From NCBI GenBank assembly GCA_904066235.2, contig CAJFCV020000005.1, positions 5,451,501 to 5,515,500 on the forward strand: a DNA stretch of 64,000 bases, given 5' to 3'. The notes beneath the pieces are model-generated. The model did not search any database. It was not told where the DNA came from and saw only the letters and a program-made list of their open reading frames with translations. Positions 9,230 to 20,500 of the stretch are shown here, in pieces; the first letter of the stretch is position 1; each line of letters starts with the position of its first letter. The position numbers were made by a program, and so were the translations under genes. The DNA is from Bursaphelenchus xylophilus. Taxonomy: Eukaryota > Nematoda > Chromadorea > Rhabditida > Aphelenchoididae.

Positions 9230-11391
9230 ATGACTGACTCCAAGAATGTTCCATCAGATCCTCCGACGGATCCGGTTTCTGCTTGCGGTTTGTTTCTTTT
9301 ATCTGATAAATAATATTCTTAGTAAAAGAAGGAATTCAGACCCCAGAAGAAGTCCCGGCTCCAGATTTTATTGAAGTTTCCGATTCTTTCTTGTTGTTCC
9401 TCAGATATACAAAGGCCGTGAGTGAGAGAGTATGGCTAGTGATTGGCTGTTTCATCGGTCTAATTGTCATCTTCGCTCTAACTCAGGGTTCAGACGACCC
9501 GAAACTGAGGTTAGCGAAGACGATGAGTCGTTTCTGATGACAATATTTAGATGGATTTCTCGAGCGATCTTACTGTTCTTGATTGCACTTATCGCCGCGT
9601 CCCTTTCCGTCCCTCTTATTCTACTTAGTCCCAGGAGTACACGGTATATTGTATTCCAAAATTTCAGTAAGTTTATTGTCTCCAATATCACGATTGTTTA
9701 GTCCGCAAACCCCCAGTTCATTTTGAAGATGTGGCCAAATTTGGAGTTCGATCAATGGCCAGGAACTTTTACATTTCCTCCCCATGTCCGCATAGTGCGA
9801 CCTCTCCGATCCTTGGATTATGGCATATTTTGCCTGAGGCATTAAATGAAAAGTTCAAAAAATTGGGGGTAAAGACAGCGGAAATGTTTGAATTTGCGGA
9901 TGATTCTTATCCAGTAGTCGTCTACTATCACGGAACCAATGAACATCGGGCCAAAACCCATCGTTGTATGACCTACAACTTCCTGAGCGACATGAATTTC
10001 CATGTAATTGTGGGCGATTACCGGGGATATGGGGATTCGACTGGATTTGTGACGGAAAAAGGAGTAATTAGAGATGCCATCAACATCTATTTGTACGTCC
10101 ATGAGAAGTGCAATCAGAATCCGAAAAAGAAAATCGTTGTCTGGGGACATTCTTTGGGTAAAAACCTACTTTTTTTGAATATTTGGCTACCCTTCATAGG
10201 GCAGATTTTATTTAGGGCAGATCAGGTATCGGGCCAATATTTGTATCCAATGTTGCAAAATTGGTTGACTAGCCAGCCAAGGGATTCACTCCCTGTTCAC
10301 ACCGGAGGATAGGTGGCTCACGACCAAGCTCGCGACCTAGGTCATGACCGAGGTCTTGGAGGTTGCCTAAAATTACCCGAAAACGGTCTGAATGCTTGAC
10401 TATGATGTTCAAGACACTCTCTCTAGGTCAGTTCGTCACCAAGCTCACAACCTAGCTCGTGACCATAGTCAGTTTAATCGTGACCTGACCTAACTGAAGT
10501 GCGAAAACCGTCTGGAGCAACTAGTAACATTGTTTTCAGAGGACTTTGGACATTAATCGTGACCTTTTCTTTCATCATCAGCTTGGTGACGACCTGACTT
10601 AAAGAAAGTGTCTTGACCATCATAGTCAAGAATTGAGACCATTTTCGGGTAATTTTAGGCAACCTTCTTGACCTTGGTCACGACCTAGGTCGCGAGCTTG
10701 GTCATGAGCTACCTATCGTCCGGTGTGAACACGGAGTAACCCCCCTGGCTAGTGAACCAATTTTGCAACGTTGGATATAAATATTGGCCCGATACCCGAT
10801 CTTCCCCATATGAAAAGCCCCAAATGAAATCTGCCCCAAATGAAAGGTTGCGGAATATTTGGTAATAAAAATATGGCTTTCCTAGGTACTGGAATCTCGT
10901 GTATGTTCGTGAATCAACTGAACAAGATGAATCTGAAGCCCTATTCTCTGATCCTGGAGTCCCCTTTCTCGGCCTTGCACGATGTTTTTCTCTCCCAAAA
11001 GATCCTCAAGATATTTTTGTGGATCCCTTACTTCCGGGAATACCTCGCTTTCTGTCTACAGTATGCCGACATCTCCATGGATAACCATAAACATATTACT
11101 GAGTGGGTTTCCTTTTCTTTCATCATCATTTTAGTATCCAATGCCCCATTCTGATGCTGCATGCGAATGATGATCCCGTGGTTCCGATTGAATTGGGAAA
11201 GAAGCTCTTCGACCACGTGAAACACGCGAATAATCTGGTCGAGATCAAGACTTTTGACGCCAAACTCCAGCTCAGACACAATCACATGTACAGAGCCCCT
11301 GATTTGACCCAGGTTATTCGGTAAGGGATCCTTACATTGTCAGTTAAATTTTAGGGATTTCCTCCAAAAAGTGGATCAGAATCAAGTTTAG
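9230..11391 (+). CDS. ABHD12: ABHD12-like lysophosphatidylserine lipase
   Basis: Start MTDSKNVPSDPP at 9230; stop TAG at 11389-11391. ABHD12 hydrolyses lysophosphatidylserine at the ER membrane. Two hydrophobic segments lie near the N-terminus (VWLVIGCFIGLIVIFAL and AILLFLIALIAASLSVPLILL). The alpha/beta-hydrolase core shows VVVYYHGTNEHRA, VGDYRGYGDSTG, the nucleophile elbow WGHSLGTG (split by the large intron at 10159-10885), LILESPFSALHD, the acid Asp in LMLHANDDPVVP, and a C-terminal His in RHNHMYRAPDL. The catalytic triad is thus complete. A roughly 650-base foldback fills the intron that splits the nucleophile elbow. Last of the five same-strand genes. Confidence 0.9.
10199..10851. mobile_element. 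Foldback element inside the ABHD12 nucleophile-elbow intron
   Basis: The left part (GGTATCGGGCCAATATTTGT, TGCAAAATTGGTTGACTAG, TGTTCACACCGGAGGATAGG, ACCAAGCTCGCGACCTAGGT) returns in inverted form on the right from about 10850 back to 10560, with imperfect arms of roughly 280 bases each. No open frame of interest. This is the structure of a non-autonomous foldback or MITE. No clear target duplication was found. Confidence 0.75.
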
Positions 11392-11506
11392 GAATAAAGA
11401 TTTAAAAAAAGAGTACCGGAATTTCTACACATAAATTAGGGCAATTAGAGAGGGGATACTGTAACTGAGGGGTTACCGTAAGCGAAATACTACTGTAGTT
11501 GAATGA

Positions 11507-14500
11507 TTACTGTATCGAGCACACTTGCGATGACTGCTGGTCTTTGTTGATCAGACTTTTGAACTTCTGAACAGCTTTTGTGAGTACGGTAAGATTCCTG
11601 AACTCGGTATTGTCATTGGAAGCGGGATCATCAACCTAAAAGAGTCACAAATTAGGTGTTGAAATGTAAAATCGGTACGGTGACTGAATCGCAAAAACTT
11701 CGGACGCTGCATAACGCAACGAAGCTCCTGCTTATCGTTAGGCTTAATATTTACTATTCTTTACTGCGCTTGGAAACTTTTGCGATTCTGTCAGGCACCC
11801 GTAAAATCTGGTCACATACAACAATATTCAGGTGATCAGCCAGATACCGTCGACTCGGGAGATGGGCCAGTGATTTCTGAGAGTCCGGATAAATCTTTTC
11901 ATCGTACAAAAAGGTCGTCAAGAGTGATCCATCCAATCCCCCCATCACAATTTCTTGGCCAGAGTTGTCCGACGTCCAAGTTGTGACCCGAGAATGGGGT
12001 CGCAGGGTACCAATTAATTGGCCATCGTTTACGCGATATGCCCGCAGGGTTTGCAGGCCATTGTGATAATAAAGTATATGCTCTCCTGTCGCCGTGAACC
12101 TGGCTTGGACATCATTCACGCCCTCGGCAACTTGGCCAATCAACGTTTTTGTGACTTGGCCTGTTTTGAGATCGATTAACTGGAAAAGAATTCTTATTGC
12201 AGATTGAGGGAAACTGAAAATATTATTTTTCTTGCACATAAGTTTCGAACTCAATCGTCAGGATCATCGATAGCGTTAGATTCAAAAATCATATTTATTT
12301 TTTTAATTGTAACGTTTTTTCCTAAGTAGTATGTACTGTAAAGTTGTAATTTTTCGAACTTTTGTCACAAATACTCGATTTGGGGGTTTTCGATGGGGTT
12401 GATTTCAAATCAGAAAAAATGAATAAAATTTTCAGAATAAGCGCTATCGATTATTTGCATGTTACTGATATTTTTACTTTTGTTAAATACAAATAACCAT
12501 AAAATACCCTGTATTATCGGCACCACGACATTTCCGGAATTTGGACACGTCCGGAATAGCGGAAAAGTGACACTTCCGGAACCGGGGAAAATCATAAGGC
12601 TTAGACCTCCCATCTGAATGGATTTATTGTTATTAATCTAAAAAATTTTGTCATTTTTTTTCTGGTTGTTACTTTTTTCTTATGTAGTAGTGTTCAAAAG
12701 TAATTTTTTGAAAATTTTCAAAAAATTTCACTACTACTTTAGAAAAAAGTAACAATCAGAAAAAATGAACATGATTTTCGAAACCAGCATCCTCGAAAAC
12801 CCCTAAATCGAATATTTTTGAAAAAAATTTCAAAAAATTACTTTTTAACATTACTACATAAGAAAAAATGACAACCAGAAAAAAACCCGAAGTTAATAAC
12901 GGTCAATCTATTCAGATGGTTCAGATGATAGGTCTAACAAGCGCTCAAAACCTCGTCCCCTGGTTTCTTCTTGAAACATATACCATTTGAAAGAGCGCAA
13001 AAAACTGGTCTAGGATCACCCATAATTTGCTGCTAAGATTCTCTTACATACTAGCTAGCGAGCATTTTTTAGTTCTAAGCCAGCCTCACCCTTCTTTCAA
13101 GAAAACAAAAGCGATCGATTTCAAAAGCACAGCGCACGTCAAACTGAGGAGTCCGGTGACCGGAATAGACTCTTCGCTATCGGTTTTTTACATTTCGTCT
13201 TGATTTCCAGAGAAAGAGAGAAAAAAGACACGTAAAAACGTACTCTCTCGCCCCAAAAATTCCCCATTTCTCCCCCGACAAAACGTTTTTTCGCGTCTTT
13301 TTTTGGCGAATTGCCAATCTATTCGCCGGACTGTTTTAGCTTATCTCAGTTTGACGTGCAGCGGAGCAGTGCTTCGGTGGCCTAGTGGGGTAAGGCGCTC
13401 TACAAGGAGGACGTGCGGACCAGGTTCGAATCCTCTTTTGAATTTTTGGATTTTTTTTGGCTATTATGGAATGAAGAAGGCTAGCATGTAGCCTTTAATT
13501 TTAAATTGATTTTTGGGGTACGCTAGATTGGTTTTACTAGAAAAATCGACAGGTTTTTAAATTTTTTATGATATAGGTGTCATTGACCCTGCAGTGGGCA
13601 TCCAAGATGGTTGAAACTTTCAACGGCTTTAATATTTTTTGCCAGGAATGCCCATTTACGGACAGCACGTGAAAAACGAGCCTGAAAACGGTATACATGT
13701 TTGAAATCTCCTAGTATGACTCGGGTTACAAGACCTGAAACATCGCCTAATCACTCGTTGAGGGCATCGACCTGAGAGTTTCAAGCTCGGAAAAAAAATT
13801 ATGTTTTTTGATCGTGATTGAAGCGTCCAATGTCATAGGTGACTAATATTTGTATGAAAAGTGATTATTCGATCTCGTTGGCATCTCAGAAGAAAAGGTT
13901 CCCTAACAAGGGCTCGGCAAAACCTCGTCCCCTGGTTTTATCTTGAAACATATACCATTCGAAAGAGCGTAAAAAACTGTTCTGGGATCACCTTGAATTA
14001 GCTGCTATTATCCACTTACGGGCTGGCTAGCGGGCATTTTTTAAAATTTCCAAGTTGAATTTTGAAACTTCTTGCTTCTGAGACGTGAACGAGATCGAAT
14101 AATCACTTTTCATATAAATATTAGTCATTAATGAGGTTGAACGCTTCAACCCATGTCAAAAAATACAAAAGGTTTTCTGAGTTTGAAACATTCAGGTTGA
14201 TGTACTCAATGAGTGATTGCGCGATGTTTTAGGTCCTGTAACTCAAGACAAACGAAGATGTTCCAAACATGTAAGATGTTTTCAGACTCAATTTTTACGT
14301 ACTTTCCGTTAGCGAGCATTCCTAGTAAAAATATGAAAGCCTTCGAAAGTTTCAACCACCCAGGATGTCCCAATACAAGGTCAAAGCGGCCAAAACAAAA
14401 AAAAAACGAAAAAGTTGTAGTTTTTTCTTTTAAAATGGACCTGAGTATACGCAAAAGTCTAGTCAAAAATTAAACATAACTTTCTGACTCTATTTGTTCC

Positions 14501-17500
14501 ATACTAGCCAGAAAAATAAACAAATTCAAAAAAGGATTCGAACCCGCTTCGCAGGTCCTTGAGCAGCGCCTTTCCCCACTAGGCCACCGAAGCACTGCTT
14601 CGATTTGCTTTTGAAACCGATCGCGTTTGTTTTCTCAAAAGAAGGGTGAGACTAGCCTAGAACTAAAAAATTCTCGCTAGCCAGCGCGTAAGTGGATAAT
14701 AGCAGCTAATAAAAGTCGCTCCTAGACCAGTTTTTTGCGCTCTTTCAAATGGTATATGTTTCAAGAAAAAACCAGGGGACGAGGTTTTGCCGAGCCCTTG
14801 TAAGTCTAATTGGGAATTTTGAAAAAAAGTTCGCTAGCTAGCACGTAAGTGAATCTTAGCAGCTAATTAAAGGTGATCCTAGACCAGTTTTTTGCGCTCT
14901 TTCAAATGGTGTATGTTTCAAGAAGAAACCAGGGGACGAGGTTTTGCCGAGCCCTTGTAAGCCTTTTCTTTGATTTTTCCCCGGTTCCGGAAGTGTCACT
15001 TTTCCGCTATTCCGGAAGTGTCCAAATCCCGGAAATGTCCTGACGCGGTATTATCAGCCCTGATCTCACCTGTAATCCCCCTTTGCTGGGTGCATTAATC
15101 CCCAATCTTCCGTCTCTCGTACAAACCCCAGTAAAAGCGGGAAGATGTCTAACAATCTTCTTGGTCTTCAGATCAAAAACATTCCCTCTGGTCTCGTTAT
15201 CCATCAAAATTACTTGGTTTGGGTTCTCAGGCATGGGTAATATCCTCTGAATACTCATATCTTTGGTTGTTTTCTTATTCAATCTCGGTCTGAAAATTGA
15301 AAAAATAAATGGTGGTCCACAAAGTGTTCCCCAGTCTGTTTGTGAATTTTACTAGTCTCTCGCGAGAGACTACGGAAATTCGGGATCTCGGGAACGGCTT
15401 CATATAATAGAATTAAAAAAATATCTTTTTGGAGTCCTGGTTAAAAATTTCAATCAATTGAAATTCCACAAAACTTGTTGACCGGTTGAACAGAGAATGA
15501 GCGGTAGAGAGAACGAATCCAGTCGACAAAGTACCAGAAGTGGAGGAGAAAACGCCTCAGGCAAAGAAGATGGGAATGCCCCAAGTGGAAGATCTGAGCC
15601 CAGCCTCCAAAAGTCGAGTGAGCGGAGTCGGAGAGGTGATTGTAAGTAGAGATGGATTAGATTACAGTATCCTAGACTCCGTCGCTTCGACTCAACGTAG
15701 TTTTTCGGATCGACAGAATACTCAGCGGGTCAAAAGAAAGGTCAAAAAACACAAGACTCCGGCTACACAACTCCGATTCGTCAGGATTCATGGTCGCCCT
15801 GATGTCGCCCGAGTCCAACTGTTACTTTCCAATATCTCTGACCGCTCTCTCTTTTTCAAATTGAAGAGTAATGTTGGAAGTAATGTTTCGGTAAGTCATC
15901 CTGATTTGCGATATCCTTTTTTGAATTTTTGGTCTGAGTTTCGGAAAGCAGTCATGTGCCAACTGACAGCGACATGAAGAATGAAAGACCAAAATTGTGC
16001 CTTTTTTTCAAGGTTGGGTGTCGCCCGCGATAACCCTTGACCTAAGTTCTGCAGCGACGAAAACAGTGAAGCCATCGCTCACATTGTGCGACAAGCCTTT
16101 TGTTGGAGTGGCGAAAAGCAACTTTCGAGTTTCCACGGACTATGGGAATTGATTCTGTTGATTTTTCTGCACTGTGCAAAAGTTCTTACTTTTAATCCGC
16201 ACCGTGCAATGACTGAGCATATAGTACAGTGCGGAGCTTGGCGTTATGATACAAAATTTCTTAAAATTCGTTAAATTCTGAATTTCAGGCTCTGCCCAGC
16301 GGCCAAGGTCATGTCGCAGCTCGGGGATCGACCCGTTGTGTTCTCACTTGGCATCGCCCCAAGAAATGTCATTCCTGGGAAGAAGTGGATCCCCCCAAAC
16401 TGTTGTTGGTGACGCGATTCCTGGATAGTAACAACGAGATGACTGCCGATCAGACCTCCACCCGACTTCTTGCTCATGTCGCCCGCACAGGCAGTTGTCC
16501 GGCCACGAATCCCCCAGTGGAACAATTCCTTTTGGATGCTGTTTCTCGCCCGCAGGACGTCGAACCGAGTGAAGTCAGTGTTCGAAGGTATCCATAGCTA
16601 TTTGATAATATTTACAATTATTTGAAGACAAGAAATGGACGAAGAGAGGAGTGCAATGTCCGAATTCATCGTCTCCTTGACCCCCGAGCAGCTGAACCTT
16701 CTTATTTTCCTGCTGATTCTCTTCTTCCTCGGCCTTTACAACACTTTCGCCAATTATAAAAACTCTTCTCAGAAGTAAAATAACGCAAGGATACGGTCCA
16801 ATATAACAAAATCGAGAATAAACTTTACCTGAACTTTACTTTGACGGCTCTCTCCGTGATATTTAAGATCTGGAGTTGCTCATGGCCTTTGGCAATGGCC
16901 ACCAAAACTATGGACACAGTGTCCTGGAAATCATTCCGATCATATTCACCTTACAAGACTTACCGATAAGACCACAGCATCTCTGAATTGCTTGCAATTG
17001 AACTCATAGGTGTAATAAACACTCAAATCGACCAGTCGATAAACAATTAGACGACAAATCTTCTGTTCATTGGTCTCAACATGCTTATAGAGCACTCCGA
17101 TATACTTTTCGTGATACAAAAAGAGCAATTGGTAGCTCTGTTGAGCCGGCATCCTCAAGGAAACACTCTGAGTCTTCAAATCCCAAACCAAAAGCTGATC
17201 AGACTCGATGCAGATGACAAGTTTCCCATCAGAAGTGATCATGGAATCAGTCAACATCGACCCGAACTGATTAGTCACCAGTTGGCAAATAAAAGTATGG
17301 CTGCGGATATTCCAGAGACTCAGATACTTTCTGGTTTGGATCAACGCCAAAAATTGCTTCTGCTGAGGAATGAGGATCTTCTCCACGGACTGATCCATGT
17401 TGACCACCGAGAAACTCTTCTCAAAGATATTCTCCATATTCCAGATCTTGATGGAACGATCGATGGAACTCGAGATCAGCAGATTGTAGTTGTGCTTGCT

Positions 17501-20500
17501 CATCGACTTCAGACTCAGAATCCTCCCGAAATGAGCCTCGACCACTCTTACCAGTTGTTGGGAAGCGATGTTGAAAATATAAAAGTTTTTTCTGACACCG
17601 GACACAAAGAACGTGTCATTGCAAGAGAAAACAACGGCCGAGGTGGTGTGCATGGGCTTGATGGGGATGTTGCGGACATCTCCTGGCAATTTGAGGGTAA
17701 TCAGCTTCTCTGGGAGCAGATTCTCGCATAACAAATACCCCTCGACAGTGACTCCGATCATCCAATTGGTCTGCCCTCCTTCTCCTTCTGAAGTTTTGTT
17801 GCCTTTGCAATAAAAGATGGCGTTCGTCTTCTCTTCCAATTTATCGATTATTGTCTTCTTTACACGAACTTCTCCACTTGCAACCTCGAACGTTACCAGT
17901 TTGTAAAATGGCTCGACTTCTGAAAAAGTTAATAAAAAATCTAAGATTGCGCGAAAAGAATTGGCGCTACGACGTTTTGCGTCAGCAACAGCTCGGGTCG
18001 ACGATACAGCATCCAGCGGCCTTTCCCTGCATCGTAGGAAAAAGCCACAACGTCGGGTCGTCGCAGCAAAATGTTTCGCCTCGCCGAAAAAAGGGCGCAG
18101 TCGCGCACCAAATTTCGCGGCTAGCCGTCGCAACGCGATGATGGGCGATTCCAAGGGGCGACGACTCTTGGAATTGTACTATTGTTAAAAAGTCATTTTT
18201 TGAAAATTTTCCAAAAAGTTTCTTTTTCCCAGTCCCGAAGCCAAAACCTTTCACATTTTTTAAAAATTTTCCAAAAAATCATTTTTACCTGTCCCGAAGC
18301 GAAAACCTTTCAAATTTTTTCAAAATTTTCCAAAAAGTTTCTTTTTCCCAGTCCCGAAGCCAAAACCTTTCACATTTTTTAAAAATTTTCCAAAAAATCA
18401 TTTTTACCTGTCCCGAAGCGAAAACCTTTCAAATTTTTTCAAAATTTTCCAAAAAATCATTTTTACCTGTCCCGAAGCGAAAACCTTTCAAATTTTTTCA
18501 AAATTTTCCAAAAAATCATTTTTACCTGTCCCGAAGCGAAAACCTTTCAAATTTTTTCAAAATTTTCCAAAAAGTTTCTTTTTCCCAGTCCCGAAGCGAA
18601 AACCTTTTACATTTTCTAAAAATTTTCCAAAAAAACTAATTTTTCTCTGTCCTGAAGCGAAACCCTTTCAAATTTTTTAAAAATTTTCCAAAAAAATTCT
18701 TTTTCCTTGTCCCGAAGCAAAAACCTTTCAAATTTTCTTCAATAATGCACAAAGAAACTTTTTTTCAAGGTTCACTATCGCCTAGGTGCACTGTTCAAAA
18801 AAGAAAATGTTAGGTGCACCGTTCAGCCAGGTGCACAATAGGTGCACTGTTCAGCCAGGGGCACAATTCGTCAGGTGCACCGTTCGGACCGAATCGAGAA
18901 AAACGTCCACTACGCATAATCGGCCTTGGGTCACAATCGGCTACATTCAAAAAAGGAAGTTATAGCCAATTCAAATCGGGCCACAAAAATGAGTACGTGC
19001 CCTGTCTCGCAATTGTGTGACGTTCTTATTTTTACCTTGTGGATGGTTTTCGTCTTCTACACACATAATCCCTGTCACAAATCTAGAGTCGAAGAAAGCC
19101 AAAGAGGCCGCGAACTTGAATGGTGTAAGTAATTTGTTTTCTTCTCTTCCCACCATAGTCACATTCCAATCATCTTTATCTCCCGACCATGTCAAGAATC
19201 TGACGGACTTCCTTTCTTTGTAAAACACTTCGATCAAATTCTTTTTCCCCATCTGGGGATCCAACCTTTCTCTATGAAGTAGTTTCCCATCTACATCGTA
19301 GAGGTAGTATTGACTTGTAGACCAGAATAATATCTTGTCATCTTCCGTGAAGACTACCTTCCCTATTTCCATCTGTCCTTCCATTCCGTCCGGATCAATA
19401 TTGATATGATCTCCAGTGATCAAGGACATGATGGAGACGGTGTTATTGTTGGAGAAAGCGGCCACATACTTGTCGTCTTTGGAGAGGTCCATTCCCAGGA
19501 AGATTCCCTCAATCCCTGGGTTGATGACCCTTGTTAGGTCTCCAGTATGGACATCCCAGACGATCAATTGATTGGAAACTGAAGCCAGCATCTTCTGATC
19601 GCTGCTCAAAGCCATTCCGAAGACCGCGAAGGGATGCTCTTCCATAGAATACTTGAGAGGACCTCCTGGAGAATGGAAACAATGATTGGCGGGCATAAAA
19701 CAATTGAATTCATGGCTCTCAAGGTCACATCCAATCAGCAGATTCTTGATATCATTGTTATCTCCTACCAAAGGCAGTAATCTTCCAGTAATCTCGAAAG
19801 CAAACATCCATGGGTACCTACTCAACAAACTGGCGGATAATCTTAATCCATCCACTACAAGTGTCAGTTGACGCGTAGCTTCAGGATCCTCGGATTTAGC
19901 AATTGCATCTTCAAAGTCGAGAATGACTCCTTGAAGAGGGAAACAGCACATCTATTAAGTGTGACAGGACTTGCTGACAAACCTACTTTTGCTTGTAAGA
20001 ATTCGAAATTGAAAAGACAAAGATTGAAGAGTTCTTTGAGTCTTCGTGATCTCAGTAGATGATACGGTAGTTCGTTCAGTTTTCTGGAGTTATATCTGAC
20101 CTAAACATACCGGCTATCATCACTTTAATTAGTCTTACTTTGTCGCCTTCCTTGTTTTTGAATAGATTTGGCTGTTTGGGGACCTTTCTGTCAGCCAGTC
20201 CTTCATTTTCGACCACTCCAAATCTCTGTTTCTGAAGATCTGTGTATTGATAAGGCTTCGGTACGCCTCCCCATATCCCAAGAAAGTAATCTGCGATGGC
20301 TGAGTGGGTGTTTTGTAAATGGTTCAGATTCTTGAAGTATCTTTCATTGGCTGCCGTTCTGAATTGTTCATGATACCTATTAGGGTGGGTATGGCTATGT
20401 AGTGGCCTACCAGTTGAGTACAATGACTCCATCAGCTGCTCTCTCGCTAAGATAACCAGGTAAATCAGCTCTTATCCGACTCCACAAAAGAGGAGGAATC

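Larger units (their letters stand above)
12518..15050. mobile_element. About 2.5-kb foldback element with internal repeats, in NWD intron
   Basis: The ends are long inverted repeats: left GACATTTCCGGAATTTGGAC..AATAGCGGAAAAGTGACACT, right the inverse at about 14,970-15,045. Inside, a block of roughly 140 bases (AAACCTCGTCCCCTGGTTT...GAAAGAGCGCAAAAAACTGG...) occurs four times: plus at about 12,940 and 13,905, inverted at about 14,660-14,805 and 14,820-14,960. Two tRNA-like stretches sit in opposite orientation between them. It almost fills the 2,890-base intron at 12,180-15,069. No transposase frame is visible. Confidence 0.75.

Noticed and set aside
13371..13440. Functional tRNA gene
   Set aside because: A and B boxes are present but acceptor and T stems do not pair and no plausible anticodon stem forms.
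13303..13491. 62-codon open frame across the tRNA-like copy
   Set aside because: It runs through the repeat and has no homology or splice context.
17081..17731. 216-codon open frame on the plus strand
   Set aside because: It lies exactly opposite a clear WD-repeat exon of the NWD gene and shows no domain.
18000..18140. GC-rich open frames in the NWD intron (upstream of the exon at 17,920)
   Set aside because: The exon begins at the TTTTTCAG near 17,922; the GC-rich part has no conserved residues and resembles repeat sequence.
20395..20470. In-frame stop and frame change in NWD after VIVLNW
   Set aside because: A 38-base intron with GTAGGC..AATAG removes it and joins NW to YHEQFRTAANERYF in frame.
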